A stretch of DNA of 64,000 nt from JBDWFY01 sp039976075 (lineage in GTDB: Bacteria; Pseudomonadota; Alphaproteobacteria; Rhizobiales; Stappiaceae), in contig JBDWFY010000009.1 in NCBI GenBank assembly GCA_039976075.1, positions 438,829 to 502,828 on the forward strand, in the 5' to 3' direction. Shown here in pieces: positions 8,180 to 16,844 of this stretch. Every line of letters begins with the position of its first letter. The first letter of the stretch is position 1. Under the pieces are notes generated by a model. It had not been told where the DNA came from and ran no database searches. It saw only the letters and a program-made list of their open reading frames with translations. The translations under genes were made by a program, and so were the position numbers.

Positions 8180-8806
8180 TTAGTCACCTAATCTGGAAAG
8201 TTTCTGCAGATCTGTGCGAGAGATTAGTGTCACAGCACCGCGACGGCGTTCAATGATGCCCTCGCGTTCCCACCCCACGAGCTTGCGGCTGATGACTTCC
8301 CGGGCAGATCCAAGATCCTGCGCGAGGCGATCGTGAGTGATCTCAATGTTCTGCGTTTCTTTGCCAAGCTCAAGCAGCCGCGCTGCCAGTCTTGCGTCCA
8401 GAGGGGAAAAGGCGACTTCGTCCAGCTTGGCCATCAGTACAGACAACCTGCTGGAAAATGAACGGAAAACAAGATCGCGAAAGTCTTTTGAACTATTCAG
8501 CCGCGACTGAAAATCGCTCTTTTCGATTGCGATAACATTCACTTCAGTTTCCGTTTTTGCTTCAGCGGCATAGTCCTCGTCGCTGAGTAAACAGGACGTT
8601 GTGAGGACACAGGTCTCATTGTCATTAATGCGGTAAAGCAGTACGGACTTTCCTTGTCGATTGACCAGATCAACCCGAATGATGCCCTGCTTGACAAAGT
8701 AAAAGTTTCTGCATGGATCGCCTGCACTGAATACCGGTGTATTTGGGGCAAGCGTCAGGGAACGACCGTTCGCTAGCGTAGCAGGAATTTGGTAGTTTGA
8801 CGGCAC
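8180..8806 (-). CDS. Crp/Fnr-family transcriptional regulator with internal Cys pair
   Basis: A 208-residue protein with an N-terminal cyclic-nucleotide-type sensor domain and a C-terminal winged helix (about residues 150-195, with ITHDRLAQDLGSAREVISR as the helix-turn-helix). It lacks the clustered N-terminal cysteines of oxygen-sensing FNR. Instead, Cys66 and Cys72 lie six residues apart in the segment NETCVLTTSCLLS, with a third Cys at 32. It is upstream of and co-directional with the split-YgaP genes, 62 bases before the DUF2892 start. A thiol, persulfide or metal signal is plausible, but this is inference; the ligand is unknown. Confidence 0.85.
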   Translation of the reverse strand: MPSNYQIPATLANGRSLTLAPNTPVFSAGDPCRNFYFVKQGIIRVDLVNRQGKSVLLYRINDNETCVLTTSCLLSDEDYAAEAKTETEVNVIAIEKSDFQSRLNSSKDFRDLVFRSFSSRLSVLMAKLDEVAFSPLDARLAARLLELGKETQNIEITHDRLAQDLGSAREVISRKLVGWEREGIIERRRGAVTLISRTDLQKLSRLGD

Positions 8807-8998
8807 GATTATCTCGCCGACGTAGGCGTTTACTGCCGGTGAAAATTGGTCGGCAATGGTAAACGCTCAATTCTGTTCAGCTCTGGCGTATATCAGGATA
8901 GCATTGCTTCTCAATCACAGGAAGTGGGGATGATTTCGCCCCTGAACGTGACTGATGCTTCTCTGGCCTGCTGCTTGAATATACGCCGCGAAAACCTT

Positions 8999-10303
8999 TT
9001 AACCACCGGCAGCGCTGAAAATCACTTGCTCAACCACATCATCTTCAGCTGCAACGTCTTCACTATCCTTGTTGTCAAACGGCAACTCAAGTGCAGTCCA
9101 AACATCAACCAGCGCATCACGCAAGCTCTCAATCAAGCTGTCATCATGAAACGGAGAGGGCGTTATGCGCAAACGCTCGGTACCACGAGGGACTGTGGGG
9201 TAGTTGATTGGCTGGATGTATATGCCATGCTTCTCAAGCAGCATGTCGGTTGCTTGCTTGCAAAGGTCGGGGTCACCGACTGCAATTGGCACAATATGTG
9301 TTTCCGATTGCATGACAGGCAGGCCGACGGCTGAGAGCGCATCCTTTGTTCTCTGCGCTTGTTCTTGGTGAGCCTGCCGTTCAGCGTTCGAGACTTTCAG
9401 ATGTCGAATGGATGCGGTGGCAGCAGCGGCTAGTGCGGGAGGTATCGCCGTCGTGAAAATGAAGCCCGGCGCATAAGACCTGATCGCATCGACAATTGCG
9501 CTGGAGGCGGTGATATAGCCGCCAAGCACACCGAATGCCTTGGCCATTGTGCCTTCAATGATATCGATGCGATCCATGACGCCGTCACGTTCGCAGATAC
9601 CGGCACCACGATCTCCATACATGCCAACAGCGTGTACTTCATCGATGTAGGTCATGGCGTTGTATTTTTCCGCCAGGTCCGCGATTTTCTCGATGGGAGC
9701 AACATCACCGTCCATTGAGTAGACCGACTCAAAGACAATCAACTTTGCCCGATCTTTACCGGCTGCTATCAACAACTCTTCAAGATGATCCAGGTCGTTG
9801 TGCCGCCAGACTTGCTTCTGGACACCTGAGCTGCGCACGCCGGCGATCATCGAGGCATGATTAAGTTGATCTGAGAGAATCAGGCAATCAGGCAGAAGCT
9901 TTGCGATTGTCGAAATGCCTGCTTCGTTGGACACGAAGCCGGAGGTGAATACCAGGGCTGCTTCTTTGTTGTGCAAGTCTGCAAGTTCACCCTCAAGCTC
10001 AATGAGAGGGTGATTTGTTCCCGAAATATTGCGTGTGCCACCAGCGCCTGCACCCATTGTTTGCGCCGTATTCGTTAATGCGTCGATGACCTTTTCGTTC
10101 TGCCCCATGCCCAGATAGTCATTTGAGCACCAAACAACAATCTCTCGTTCGCGGTCATTGAACTGCCACTGATCGTCGTCGCTTCTGCGCCAGATTGCAT
10201 AAGGGAACCGGCCGGCAATGCGTTCCAGATCGGCAAAAACCCGGTATCTCTGCTCATCTTTGAGCGCGTCTATCGCATTCTCGAAAATGGACTGGTAATT
10301 CAT
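8999..10303 (-). CDS. hemA: 5-aminolevulinate synthase
   Basis: PLP enzyme of the C4 (Shemin) heme pathway that condenses glycine and succinyl-CoA to 5-aminolevulinate, the route used by alphaproteobacteria. The 434-residue protein has the conserved WCSNDYLGM, GTRNISGT, DEVHAVGMYG and GTMAKAFG motifs, with Lys255 as the PLP lysine. An acidic C-terminal extension of roughly 25 residues follows the catalytic domain. It shares the alpha-oxoamine synthase fold with Kbl at 18.4 kb, but the IYIQPINYPTVPRG segment identifies ALA synthase. Proximity to the heme-rich cbb3 oxidase genes fits a role in supplying heme. Confidence 0.96.
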   Translation of the reverse strand: MNYQSIFENAIDALKDEQRYRVFADLERIAGRFPYAIWRRSDDDQWQFNDREREIVVWCSNDYLGMGQNEKVIDALTNTAQTMGAGAGGTRNISGTNHPLIELEGELADLHNKEAALVFTSGFVSNEAGISTIAKLLPDCLILSDQLNHASMIAGVRSSGVQKQVWRHNDLDHLEELLIAAGKDRAKLIVFESVYSMDGDVAPIEKIADLAEKYNAMTYIDEVHAVGMYGDRGAGICERDGVMDRIDIIEGTMAKAFGVLGGYITASSAIVDAIRSYAPGFIFTTAIPPALAAAATASIRHLKVSNAERQAHQEQAQRTKDALSAVGLPVMQSETHIVPIAVGDPDLCKQATDMLLEKHGIYIQPINYPTVPRGTERLRITPSPFHDDSLIESLRDALVDVWTALELPFDNKDSEDVAAEDDVVEQVIFSAAGG

Positions 10304-10644
10304 GTCGCACGGATCCCCGGATTTAAGAATGGATCTAAGATAAAAGGTCGAAAACGCTTTGTCGAATGGCAGATTGCCGCGCCAACCTATTAGTGATCAA
10401 TATCTTCGTTTTGTGATTGCACCTTGATTTATCGCATTTGTGCTGAGGTCAGGTTGAATTTGATGGTATATTAACGCATGCGACGGGAAGGGCATTTGCG
10501 AAAAGGCAAATGTCGGGAAGAAAAAACGCTTTACATACCTTCGCTGTAAATGAATTTTGCAATGTCACACTTTATTTATGCGGTCCGGCTAACCAAACTT
10601 TCACGATTCGGTGAGTAATAATAAGAGGGTGCGGAGGTTTCAAT
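10304..10644. other. divergent intergenic region hemA / response regulator
   Basis: No gene is visible in these 341 bases. They should contain the hemA promoter (leftward) and that of the response regulator (rightward). A 9-bp hairpin, GGCATTTGC / GCAAATGTC with one wobble pair and a GAAAAG loop, occupies 10491-10514. I found no FNR/FixK box. Confidence 0.6.
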
Positions 10645-11142
10645 GTGAGTCTGGATCTATCCTCGTTAACGTTTCTGCTAGTGGAAGACAGCGCATATAT
10701 GCGAATGATCATTCGCACTATGCTGCAGAGCTTCGGTGCGCGTCGCATTGTGGAAGCAGAAGATGGCGCGTCCGGTCTTGAAGCGATGGAACGGGCGAAC
10801 CCTGATATATTGATCATCGACTGGGTGATGCCAATTCTCGACGGTGCCGATATGGTCCGGATGATACGCTCACCCCAAAACCCCTTCGCCTATATACCAA
10901 TTATCATGGTAACCGGGCACACCGAACGAAGCCGGATCATTGAAGCCCGGCGCTTGGGTATTCATGAAATGCTGTCCAAGCCGATTTCTGCCAAGGCGCT
11001 GTTTCAACGGGTCAATAGCGTCATTCTTCATCCGCGTGAATTTGTGAAAACGCCGAATTACTTCGGACCAGCACCCAGAGAAATTCGCAGTCGGCAAAAA
11101 ATCTGGCAGGACGACGAAGGCGAGAAAGAAAGCGCAAACTGA
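10645..11142 (+). CDS. receiver-only response regulator (CheY-like)
   Basis: A 165-residue protein with one receiver domain (about residues 9-130) and a short charged C-terminal tail, with no DNA-binding domain. The acidic pair is Glu14-Asp15 (LLVEDS), the phospho-acceptor Asp59 lies in IIDWVMP, followed by the conserved Thr in MVTGH and Lys in LSKP. Such proteins usually relay phosphate or bind a partner. The start is GTG at 10645, 7 bases after GGAGG (10633-10637); the overlapping ATG at 10643 is immediately followed by TGA and cannot code. No histidine kinase is nearby. Confidence 0.88.
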   Translation: MSLDLSSLTFLLVEDSAYMRMIIRTMLQSFGARRIVEAEDGASGLEAMERANPDILIIDWVMPILDGADMVRMIRSPQNPFAYIPIIMVTGHTERSRIIEARRLGIHEMLSKPISAKALFQRVNSVILHPREFVKTPNYFGPAPREIRSRQKIWQDDEGEKESAN

Positions 11143-11188
11143 GCCGCGTTGTGCTCTGCCCTGCGTTTTGACACGTCAGGTGCCATAT

Positions 11189-12241
11189 TCAACTGCCGGA
11201 CTGACGGGCCAGCTGCCGATAAAGCCGGGGTGTACTGTCGAACCGTTTCTTGAATGCCCGTATGAAGGCCGCCGGTTCGGAATACCCCAGTCTTTCCGCA
11301 ATATCCGCGACGCTCTGGTCCGTGGCACGAAGCAGATTTTGAGCTTTCTCAAATCTGACATCATCCGTGATGGATCTCATGGTGCTACCCATGCCGCGCA
11401 GAAGCCGTTGCAACGCGGAGGGCGTCAAACCCAGGCTGTCTGATATGAGGGCCGGGTTTTTATAATGCTCCATTGGAGCCAACTTCAGGATGGTTCGGAT
11501 CTGTTCTTCCAGATCCGGTTTCTCCTGCCTCTGCGCCTGTCGCTCCTTTGCCATTGTACGCATCAGTTCAAACAGAGCGAGATCCCGTTTGTAGGAGTGG
11601 CGCTGCAATGCTTCCGGTGGGATATGGATAAAATTTTCGCTTTGACCGAAGCGAACGTTTCTGCACAGCACACGAGAAACCACAGAGTGGGGTGCGCCGG
11701 TTACATGGCTGAGATCAACCCTTGAAGGCCGCCATGATCGTCCCATCACGCCGCGTACCATATTGGTAAAGAAGACAGTAACGTGATCAGCAAACCGCGC
11801 GTGCCGCTTCAGCTGTGGGTCAATCATTTCCCAGGTCAGGGCACACGTCTGCGGCGTCCTGATAAAGCCCAGCGAAACACCTTCCACCAAAAGCGAAAAA
11901 TGCTGGCAAAACTCCGCGAGCCCAGTCTGGAGATCCGGTGCACTCAATACCAGATAGCCTGGAATACCCGCACTACGTGGTCTGGTTGTATATCCGAGCT
12001 TGAAGCCGAACGCCGGATCCTGGAGCACGCTGGCCGCTTCGTCAAAGAACCGCACATAGAGTCGGAGGGGGCTTCGTACACCTTCGGCTTCAACGTTTGA
12101 CCGATCAACGCCAAGACGTTCAAAAACGTTTTTTTCCGCGCCTCTAACGCCGGACAACGCGCGTGCCAATCCTCGCCAAGCGAGGTAATCCACCGAATAG
12201 TTATTGTGCATTGCATTAATTTTCATCGCATTGCACTGCAT
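11189..12241 (-). CDS. AraC-family regulator with arabinose-binding-type N-domain
   Basis: A 350-residue transcription factor. The N-terminal part resembles the long Arabinose_bd-type domain found in OruR/VirS-like regulators, and the C-terminal 90 residues carry two helix-turn-helix motifs (LISDSLGLTPSALQRLLRGMG and VADIAERLGYSEPAAFIRAFKKRF) of the AraC family. The ligand is unknown. The exact start is uncertain: ATGs at 12241, 12226 and 12211 are all in frame without a good ribosome site, and the region is full of TGCA-containing palindromes that may be operators. It is divergent from the LuxR-type gene. Confidence 0.85.
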   Translation of the reverse strand: MQCNAMKINAMHNNYSVDYLAWRGLARALSGVRGAEKNVFERLGVDRSNVEAEGVRSPLRLYVRFFDEAASVLQDPAFGFKLGYTTRPRSAGIPGYLVLSAPDLQTGLAEFCQHFSLLVEGVSLGFIRTPQTCALTWEMIDPQLKRHARFADHVTVFFTNMVRGVMGRSWRPSRVDLSHVTGAPHSVVSRVLCRNVRFGQSENFIHIPPEALQRHSYKRDLALFELMRTMAKERQAQRQEKPDLEEQIRTILKLAPMEHYKNPALISDSLGLTPSALQRLLRGMGSTMRSITDDVRFEKAQNLLRATDQSVADIAERLGYSEPAAFIRAFKKRFDSTPRLYRQLARQSGS

Positions 12242-12255
12242 TTAATCCGATTAAA
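12207..12255. promoter_or_regulatory. cluster of palindromes at the AraC-type gene start
   Basis: TGCATTGCA (12207-12215), GCATTGCA (12228-12235) and TGCACTGCA (12232-12240) are TGCA-N-TGCA type palindromes, followed by TTTAATC-C-GATTAAA (12241-12255), a perfect 7-bp inverted repeat with a 1-base centre. A further TTTAATC half-site is at 12282-12288. The arrangement suggests operators between the divergent AraC and LuxR-type genes. Confidence 0.4.
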
Positions 12256-12476
12256 TATCAATTTTCAACAAAAATTATCAATTTAATCGGGTGAATAGTC
12301 CGCTACCAATTTGATGAAGGGTTTTGCAAACGACAATTCGTCGTAGTCGGAGCCGGTAGATTTTAAATTGATGACGGCATTGTTTGATCGGAAATTTCTT
12401 CCACATCGGTGCAGATGTCGCAAAACATAAATCGGTGGTGCTGGAATAGCGTGCTGCTTCAGGAGAGGGCTTGATC

Positions 12477-13298
12477 ATGAATATCATTGACCGGAAATCA
12501 TCCAAATCTGTCGTATCGCTTACACGGATCGACTCTCTGGTATCGGCAAATTCAGTTCAGGCGCGTGTGACACGGTCGGTGGTGATCGGAGACCCTCATC
12601 CGGCTTTTGCAGTTGGCTTATCCGGGCTTGTCGCAAAAAATGCCGGTTCCGTTGATCTTGCGCCCGTTACCACGAAGAGCTATCCCGAGATTTTGCAATG
12701 GGCTGCTCGAAACCCCGACGGCACGGTTGTTGTTAATCCTGCCGTACCGGGTGCGCCGGGGCTGCACGCCGCTGCGCGAATTCGCCGTGTTGCACCTCAT
12801 GCTCGAATAATCGTGGTGATTGATCAGGATGATCATGGCCTAGCGACTTATTTCACCCGTCATGGCGCTGATGCGGTTATCTCCAAGCTGGTCGATGTTG
12901 AAGTATTTGAAGGCCTGATTTGCGGTGCTCGTGACCCACAGGGTGTTCACCTGGAGTTGGACACCGGCGAGCGAAAGAGTTTTTCAGTCGATTTTTACGA
13001 AGCGCTGTCCGGATTGACGAAGCGCCAGGTGACAATCCTGACCCGCCTCAAAGAGGGACGCCTTAACAAGCAAATTGCTCATGAACTGGGCATCACGGAA
13101 GCAACCGTGAAGCATCATGTATCCGCTCTTTTGGCGACTCTTGGTTTTTACAGCCGCAGTCAGCTTGTGGCCTTGATCAACGAATTGCGGATATCCCTGA
13201 CACTGCCTGAAAGCAACCGGGCAAGATCGTCCGGGCTCAGTCGTGCCGGTGGAATGCGGCCAATGGGCGATGCGGCTGGCGTGCGTGTTTCCGGCTAG
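12477..13298 (+). CDS. LuxR/NarL-type regulator with degenerate receiver
   Basis: A 273-residue protein from the ATG at 12477, which has AGGAGAG 9 bases upstream (a TTG at 12471 is unlikely). Residues about 30-145 resemble a receiver domain (VVIGDPHPAFAVGL at the start, ISKL near the end), but the phospho-acceptor strand reads TVVVNPAVPG, with Asn where Asp is expected, so phosphorylation is doubtful. The C-terminal LuxR helix-turn-helix is complete (GLTKRQVTILTRLKEGRLNK, then TEATVKHHVSALLATLGF). The thiolase and acyl-CoA ligase downstream are possible targets, but that is only positional. Confidence 0.85.
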   Translation: MNIIDRKSSKSVVSLTRIDSLVSANSVQARVTRSVVIGDPHPAFAVGLSGLVAKNAGSVDLAPVTTKSYPEILQWAARNPDGTVVVNPAVPGAPGLHAAARIRRVAPHARIIVVIDQDDHGLATYFTRHGADAVISKLVDVEVFEGLICGARDPQGVHLELDTGERKSFSVDFYEALSGLTKRQVTILTRLKEGRLNKQIAHELGITEATVKHHVSALLATLGFYSRSQLVALINELRISLTLPESNRARSSGLSRAGGMRPMGDAAGVRVSG

Positions 13299-13426
13299 AT
13301 TTCAAATAACGCGCACAGGATCTGTTTCGCGATCGTGCCTTTTGACGTTATGGTTCGCCCTTGGCTCAAGATTGCCGGGCAGCAGCACAGTATTGTCGAA
13401 TTGGTGGAAATGGGGAGGGACGGTCC

Positions 13427-14620
13427 ATGACCGGAACAAGAAGCGTGGTTATTGTTTCAGGTGCCAGAACCGGAATCGCAGATTTTGGTGGTGGCTTGAA
13501 GGATGTTCCACCGAGCACTCTTGCCAGCCACGTCACGTCAAATGCGATTGAACGGGCCGGCCTGGCAGCCGACCAGATCAATCATGTTGTTTTTGGAAAT
13601 GTAATTCACACCGAAGCACGGGACATGTACTTGTCCCGTGTCGCCGCCATTGAAGCTGGCATACCCAAGGAAGTACCGGCGCTGACAGTGAACCGCTTAT
13701 GCGGTAGCGGGCTGCAGGCCGTGGTCTCGGCAGCACAGGGCATCATGCTGGGAGATTCCGATATCGCCGTTGCAGGTGGTGCTGAAAGTATGAGTCGCGC
13801 ACCCTACAATGCGCCCGGCGTCCGCTTTGGTGTCAAAATGGGTGATGCACCGCTGACCGACATGATGCTTGGGGCGCTGCACGATCCCTTCGGCCACGGC
13901 CACATGGGTATAACGGCAGAAAATATCGCCGACCGTTTCGGGATTTCTCGCGAAACTCAAGATGCATTTGCAGTCGAAAGTCACAAGAGGGCGGCCGCTG
14001 CGATAGAGGAGGGGCGGTTCAAGGATCAGATTACACCTTTTGAAATCGCGACCAGAAAGGGTCCGGTCATCTTCGACAGAGACGAACATGTCAGACCAGG
14101 TGTCACTTTGGAGGATGTAGGCAAGCTTCGTGCTGCGTTCAAAAAAGATGGCTCTGTTACTGCGGGCAATGCATCGGGCATCAATGACGGTGCAGCCGCG
14201 CTTGTCCTGATGAACGCCGAAAGCGCCGAAAATGATGGCATCAAGCCAATGGCCCGCATTTGTGCCTACGGGCATGCAGGTGTCGAGCCGAGCGAGATGG
14301 GGTTGGGGCCGATACCTGCGTCAAAGATTGCGCTTGAAAGGGCGGGACTGACTGCATCTGATCTTGATGTCGTTGAATCAAACGAGGCTTTCGCTGCGCA
14401 GGCCTGTGCTGTTTCGCAGGAGCTTGGACTTGATCCCAAGATCGTGAATCCCAATGGCGGCGCCATTGCTTTGGGTCATCCGGTCGGAGCCAGCGGTGCG
14501 ATCATATTGATCAAAGCCCTGTATGAACTTCAGCGAACAGGCGGTCGGTACGGCTTGGTCACCATGTGTATCGGTGGCGGGCAGGGGATAGCGCTCATCG
14601 TTGAGGCTGCTACACCATGA
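13427..14620 (+). CDS. acetyl-CoA C-acetyltransferase / thiolase
   Basis: Thiolase II enzyme joining or splitting acetyl-CoA and acyl-CoA, used in PHB synthesis or beta-oxidation. The start is the ATG at 13427, which follows GGGGAGGG; the upstream frame lacks family sequence. The 397-residue protein has the acyl-accepting Cys92 in NRLCGSGLQAV, the GHPVGASGA histidine and the CIGGGQG cysteine near the C-terminus, a complete catalytic set. The internal sequence is closer to BktB/PhaA-type biosynthetic thiolases than to FadA, but specificity is uncertain. It lies upstream of the acyl-CoA ligase on the same strand. Confidence 0.93.
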   Translation: MTGTRSVVIVSGARTGIADFGGGLKDVPPSTLASHVTSNAIERAGLAADQINHVVFGNVIHTEARDMYLSRVAAIEAGIPKEVPALTVNRLCGSGLQAVVSAAQGIMLGDSDIAVAGGAESMSRAPYNAPGVRFGVKMGDAPLTDMMLGALHDPFGHGHMGITAENIADRFGISRETQDAFAVESHKRAAAAIEEGRFKDQITPFEIATRKGPVIFDRDEHVRPGVTLEDVGKLRAAFKKDGSVTAGNASGINDGAAALVLMNAESAENDGIKPMARICAYGHAGVEPSEMGLGPIPASKIALERAGLTASDLDVVESNEAFAAQACAVSQELGLDPKIVNPNGGAIALGHPVGASGAIILIKALYELQRTGGRYGLVTMCIGGGQGIALIVEAATP

Positions 14621-14783
14621 TGGTCAGCCAGTCGAACCGGATAACAGACGGGATTGCTGGTCGCTGACGTCGCGATTTAACCCACTGCCAATTCCTGAGT
14701 GCGAATTTCCTCACCACGATTGCTGAACCGTGTACCTTCGTGGCATGATCTCAACTCGCTGCTTGAGTTCACGGGAGGACACG

Positions 14784-16382
14784 ATGGCAACGCAGGAACA
14801 GATGGCGGACCTTCGGGCTGTGGAGACAATCACGGACCTGGTCGAAAGGGCGATGAAAACCTATGCTGGCGACACCGCTTTTATCAATTTCGGACAGACG
14901 CTGACATTTGCAGAATTGGATACACACTCGCGTAACCTGGCAGCTTACCTGCAAAATGAGATCGCAATTGAAAGGGGTGATCGCGTTGCGTTGATGATGC
15001 CGAACATGTTTGCGTTCGTTATCTCCTCTGTTGCCTTGATGCGACTGGGGGCCATTCAGGTCAATGTCAATCCGCTCTACACTGCGAGGGAATTGGCCCA
15101 TCAGCTTCAGGATTCCGGCGCGACCACCCTGATTATCTTTTCCGGATCAACGCCGGTCTATGCTCCCATTAAGGATGAGGTGCCGGTTGAGGCCGTGGTC
15201 GTGGCAACTTTATCCGACGGGTCTCCGTCGGTCATTCCCAGCCCGCCGGTGGATCCGGAAACCGGAGCCCATGTCTTATTGGCCGAAGCGCTCGAAATCG
15301 GAGCAGATCTGCCATTTGAACCGACAACCGTGTCCGCCGAAGATGTCTTGTTTTTGCAATATACCGGCGGAACCACTGGTGCGTCCAAAGGGGCTGTTCT
15401 CACCCATGGCAATCTTTTGGCAAATATTCGCCAGTATCGGGAGTTCAGTCCCGAAATGACACTTCCCGGTCAGGAGGTGATTATCACCCCGTTGCCGCTG
15501 TATCATATCTTTGCGCTGATGGTGAACTTTCTGGCGTATTTTGCCGTCGGGTCGAAGAATTACCTGATCACCAATCCCCGCGATATGGATAGCTTTATTG
15601 CCGCGATCAAGGAAAGCCGTCTGACCGCGATGACAGGCGTCAATTCGCTCTTTGCCGGCATGATGATGCATCCGGATATTGACGAGGTTGATTTTTCTCA
15701 CTTGAAAATTGCCATCGGTGGCGGCACCAAAATTATGCCGGTGATCTCCGATCGCTGGAAGGCTTTGACTGGCAAACACATCTGTCAGGGATACGGCCTT
15801 TCAGAGACTTCGCCGGTTCTTACGCTTAATCCGCCGGAGGCAGATTATTTTTCTGATGCGGCTGGGCTACCCTTTCCCGAAACAGATATTCGCATCCTCG
15901 GCGATGACGACGAGGAGGTTGCAGACGGAGAGAGGGGGGAAGTCTGCGCCAAGGGACCGCAGGTGATGAGCGGATATTGGAATCGTCCCGAGGAAACCAA
16001 GCTGGCCTTTACTGCCGATGGCTATTTCCGGACCGGAGATATAGCAATCAGAGAGCCAAATGGAATGATCCGCATCGTCGACCGCAAGAAGGATATGGTG
16101 CTGGTCTCGGGCTTTAACGTCTATCCCAATGAAGTCGAGCAGGTGGTGTCGGAGTATGAGGGCATTGTTGAATGCGCGTGTATCGGCATCCCGGATGAAA
16201 AAACCGGAGAGACAGTTAAATTGTTTGTTGTGGTGGGCGATGATAACAACATCTCAAAGGATGAGATCATCAAGCACTGCCGTGAAAATCTCGCCGCTTA
16301 CAAGGTTCCCAGTCAGATAGCTTTTATCGATGCTGTGCCCAAATCGGCTGTGGGGAAAATTCTACGGCGCGAGCTGCGATAG
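14784..16382 (+). CDS. fadD: long-chain acyl-CoA synthetase (AMP-forming)
   Basis: Adenylate-forming ligase activating fatty acids to acyl-CoA. The ATG at 14784 is used, with GGGAGG 6-7 bases upstream; the frame extends further to 14730 without a ribosome site. The 532-residue protein shows the P-loop-like motif YTGGTTGASKGAVLTHGN, the GYGLSETSP motif, and the C-terminal YFRTGDIA and DRKKDMVLVSGFNVYPNEVE segments including the hinge and the linker seen in FadD. The substrate chain length is not determined. It may be co-expressed with the thiolase upstream. Confidence 0.92.
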   Translation: MATQEQMADLRAVETITDLVERAMKTYAGDTAFINFGQTLTFAELDTHSRNLAAYLQNEIAIERGDRVALMMPNMFAFVISSVALMRLGAIQVNVNPLYTARELAHQLQDSGATTLIIFSGSTPVYAPIKDEVPVEAVVVATLSDGSPSVIPSPPVDPETGAHVLLAEALEIGADLPFEPTTVSAEDVLFLQYTGGTTGASKGAVLTHGNLLANIRQYREFSPEMTLPGQEVIITPLPLYHIFALMVNFLAYFAVGSKNYLITNPRDMDSFIAAIKESRLTAMTGVNSLFAGMMMHPDIDEVDFSHLKIAIGGGTKIMPVISDRWKALTGKHICQGYGLSETSPVLTLNPPEADYFSDAAGLPFPETDIRILGDDDEEVADGERGEVCAKGPQVMSGYWNRPEETKLAFTADGYFRTGDIAIREPNGMIRIVDRKKDMVLVSGFNVYPNEVEQVVSEYEGIVECACIGIPDEKTGETVKLFVVVGDDNNISKDEIIKHCRENLAAYKVPSQIAFIDAVPKSAVGKILRRELR

Positions 16383-16571
16383 CGGCTCCAGCGTTATCGA
16401 CTATCACTAAGTGGCTGATTCGATCCGGTGCTCATCTGGTTGTGCAATTAAAAAATGCTGCAATTGCTTCCAAGTCTGCATTAAGCGAAGCTGCAATATT
16501 CACCCACATTCAACCAGTGGGTAACCAGTAAATTTGCATTATAAGACGGTTTCTTAAAATTGCCGGTAGCG

Positions 16572-16592
16572 ACCGGGTCCTAAAGACCCGGT
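16572..16592 (-). other. perfect hairpin across the small-gene stop codon
   Basis: ACCGGGTC (16572-16579) and GACCCGGT (16585-16592) form an 8-bp perfect stem whose 5-base loop contains the TAG stop of the 30-residue membrane protein. Flanking TAGC/GCTA extends it. No clear T-run follows on either strand, so it may stabilise the mRNA 3' end rather than terminate. Confidence 0.55.
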
Positions 16593-16672
16593 GCTGCTAC
16601 AGCAAAGCCGAGGGCGATGAAAAATATACCGGCGGCCAGTGGTGCCATAAATGGCAAAATTATCTTAATCAT
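16580..16672 (-). CDS. predicted 30-residue single-helix membrane protein
   Basis: An unannotated-size gene in an otherwise empty stretch. The ATG at 16672 follows GGTGGAG with a 7-base gap, and the product begins MIKIILPFMAPLAAG and continues as one hydrophobic helix (IFFIALGFAVAA) ending PGL. The only charged residue is Lys3. I do not recognise the family; length and topology resemble small membrane regulators such as CydX- or KdpF-like peptides, but there is no sequence match that I can see. A CTCAAT-A-ATTGAG palindrome (16688-16700) lies just upstream of its ribosome site, and a hairpin spans its stop. Confidence 0.55.
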   Translation of the reverse strand: MIKIILPFMAPLAAGIFFIALGFAVAAPGL

Positions 16673-16687
16673 AACATTCTCCACCTG

Positions 16688-16700
16688 CTCAATTATTGAG
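16688..16700. promoter_or_regulatory. 13-bp palindrome upstream of the small membrane gene
   Basis: CTCAATTATTGAG is a 6-bp inverted repeat around a single centre base, 15 bases before the predicted ATG at 16672 and adjacent to its ribosome site. It could be an operator or a hairpin that hides the ribosome site. Confidence 0.35.
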
Positions 16701-16844
16701 CTGTTACTTATGTAGGAAGAGAATTGATAATTGCATGTGGTGTAGGTCACAGTTTGGACACTATTTCATCAAGTACGCGTGAAATCGTGAGCTTTCAGCT
16801 GGAATGGAATTCAAATTTCGATGAAAATGCGAAAAATTGAATGA

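Noticed and set aside
8846..9334. Plus-strand frame of 162 codons
   Set aside because: It lies mostly on the opposite strand of hemA and has no recognisable domain.
10304..10644. FNR/FixK box upstream of hemA
   Set aside because: Only partial TTGAT half-sites occur; no TTGAT-N4-ATCAA pattern.
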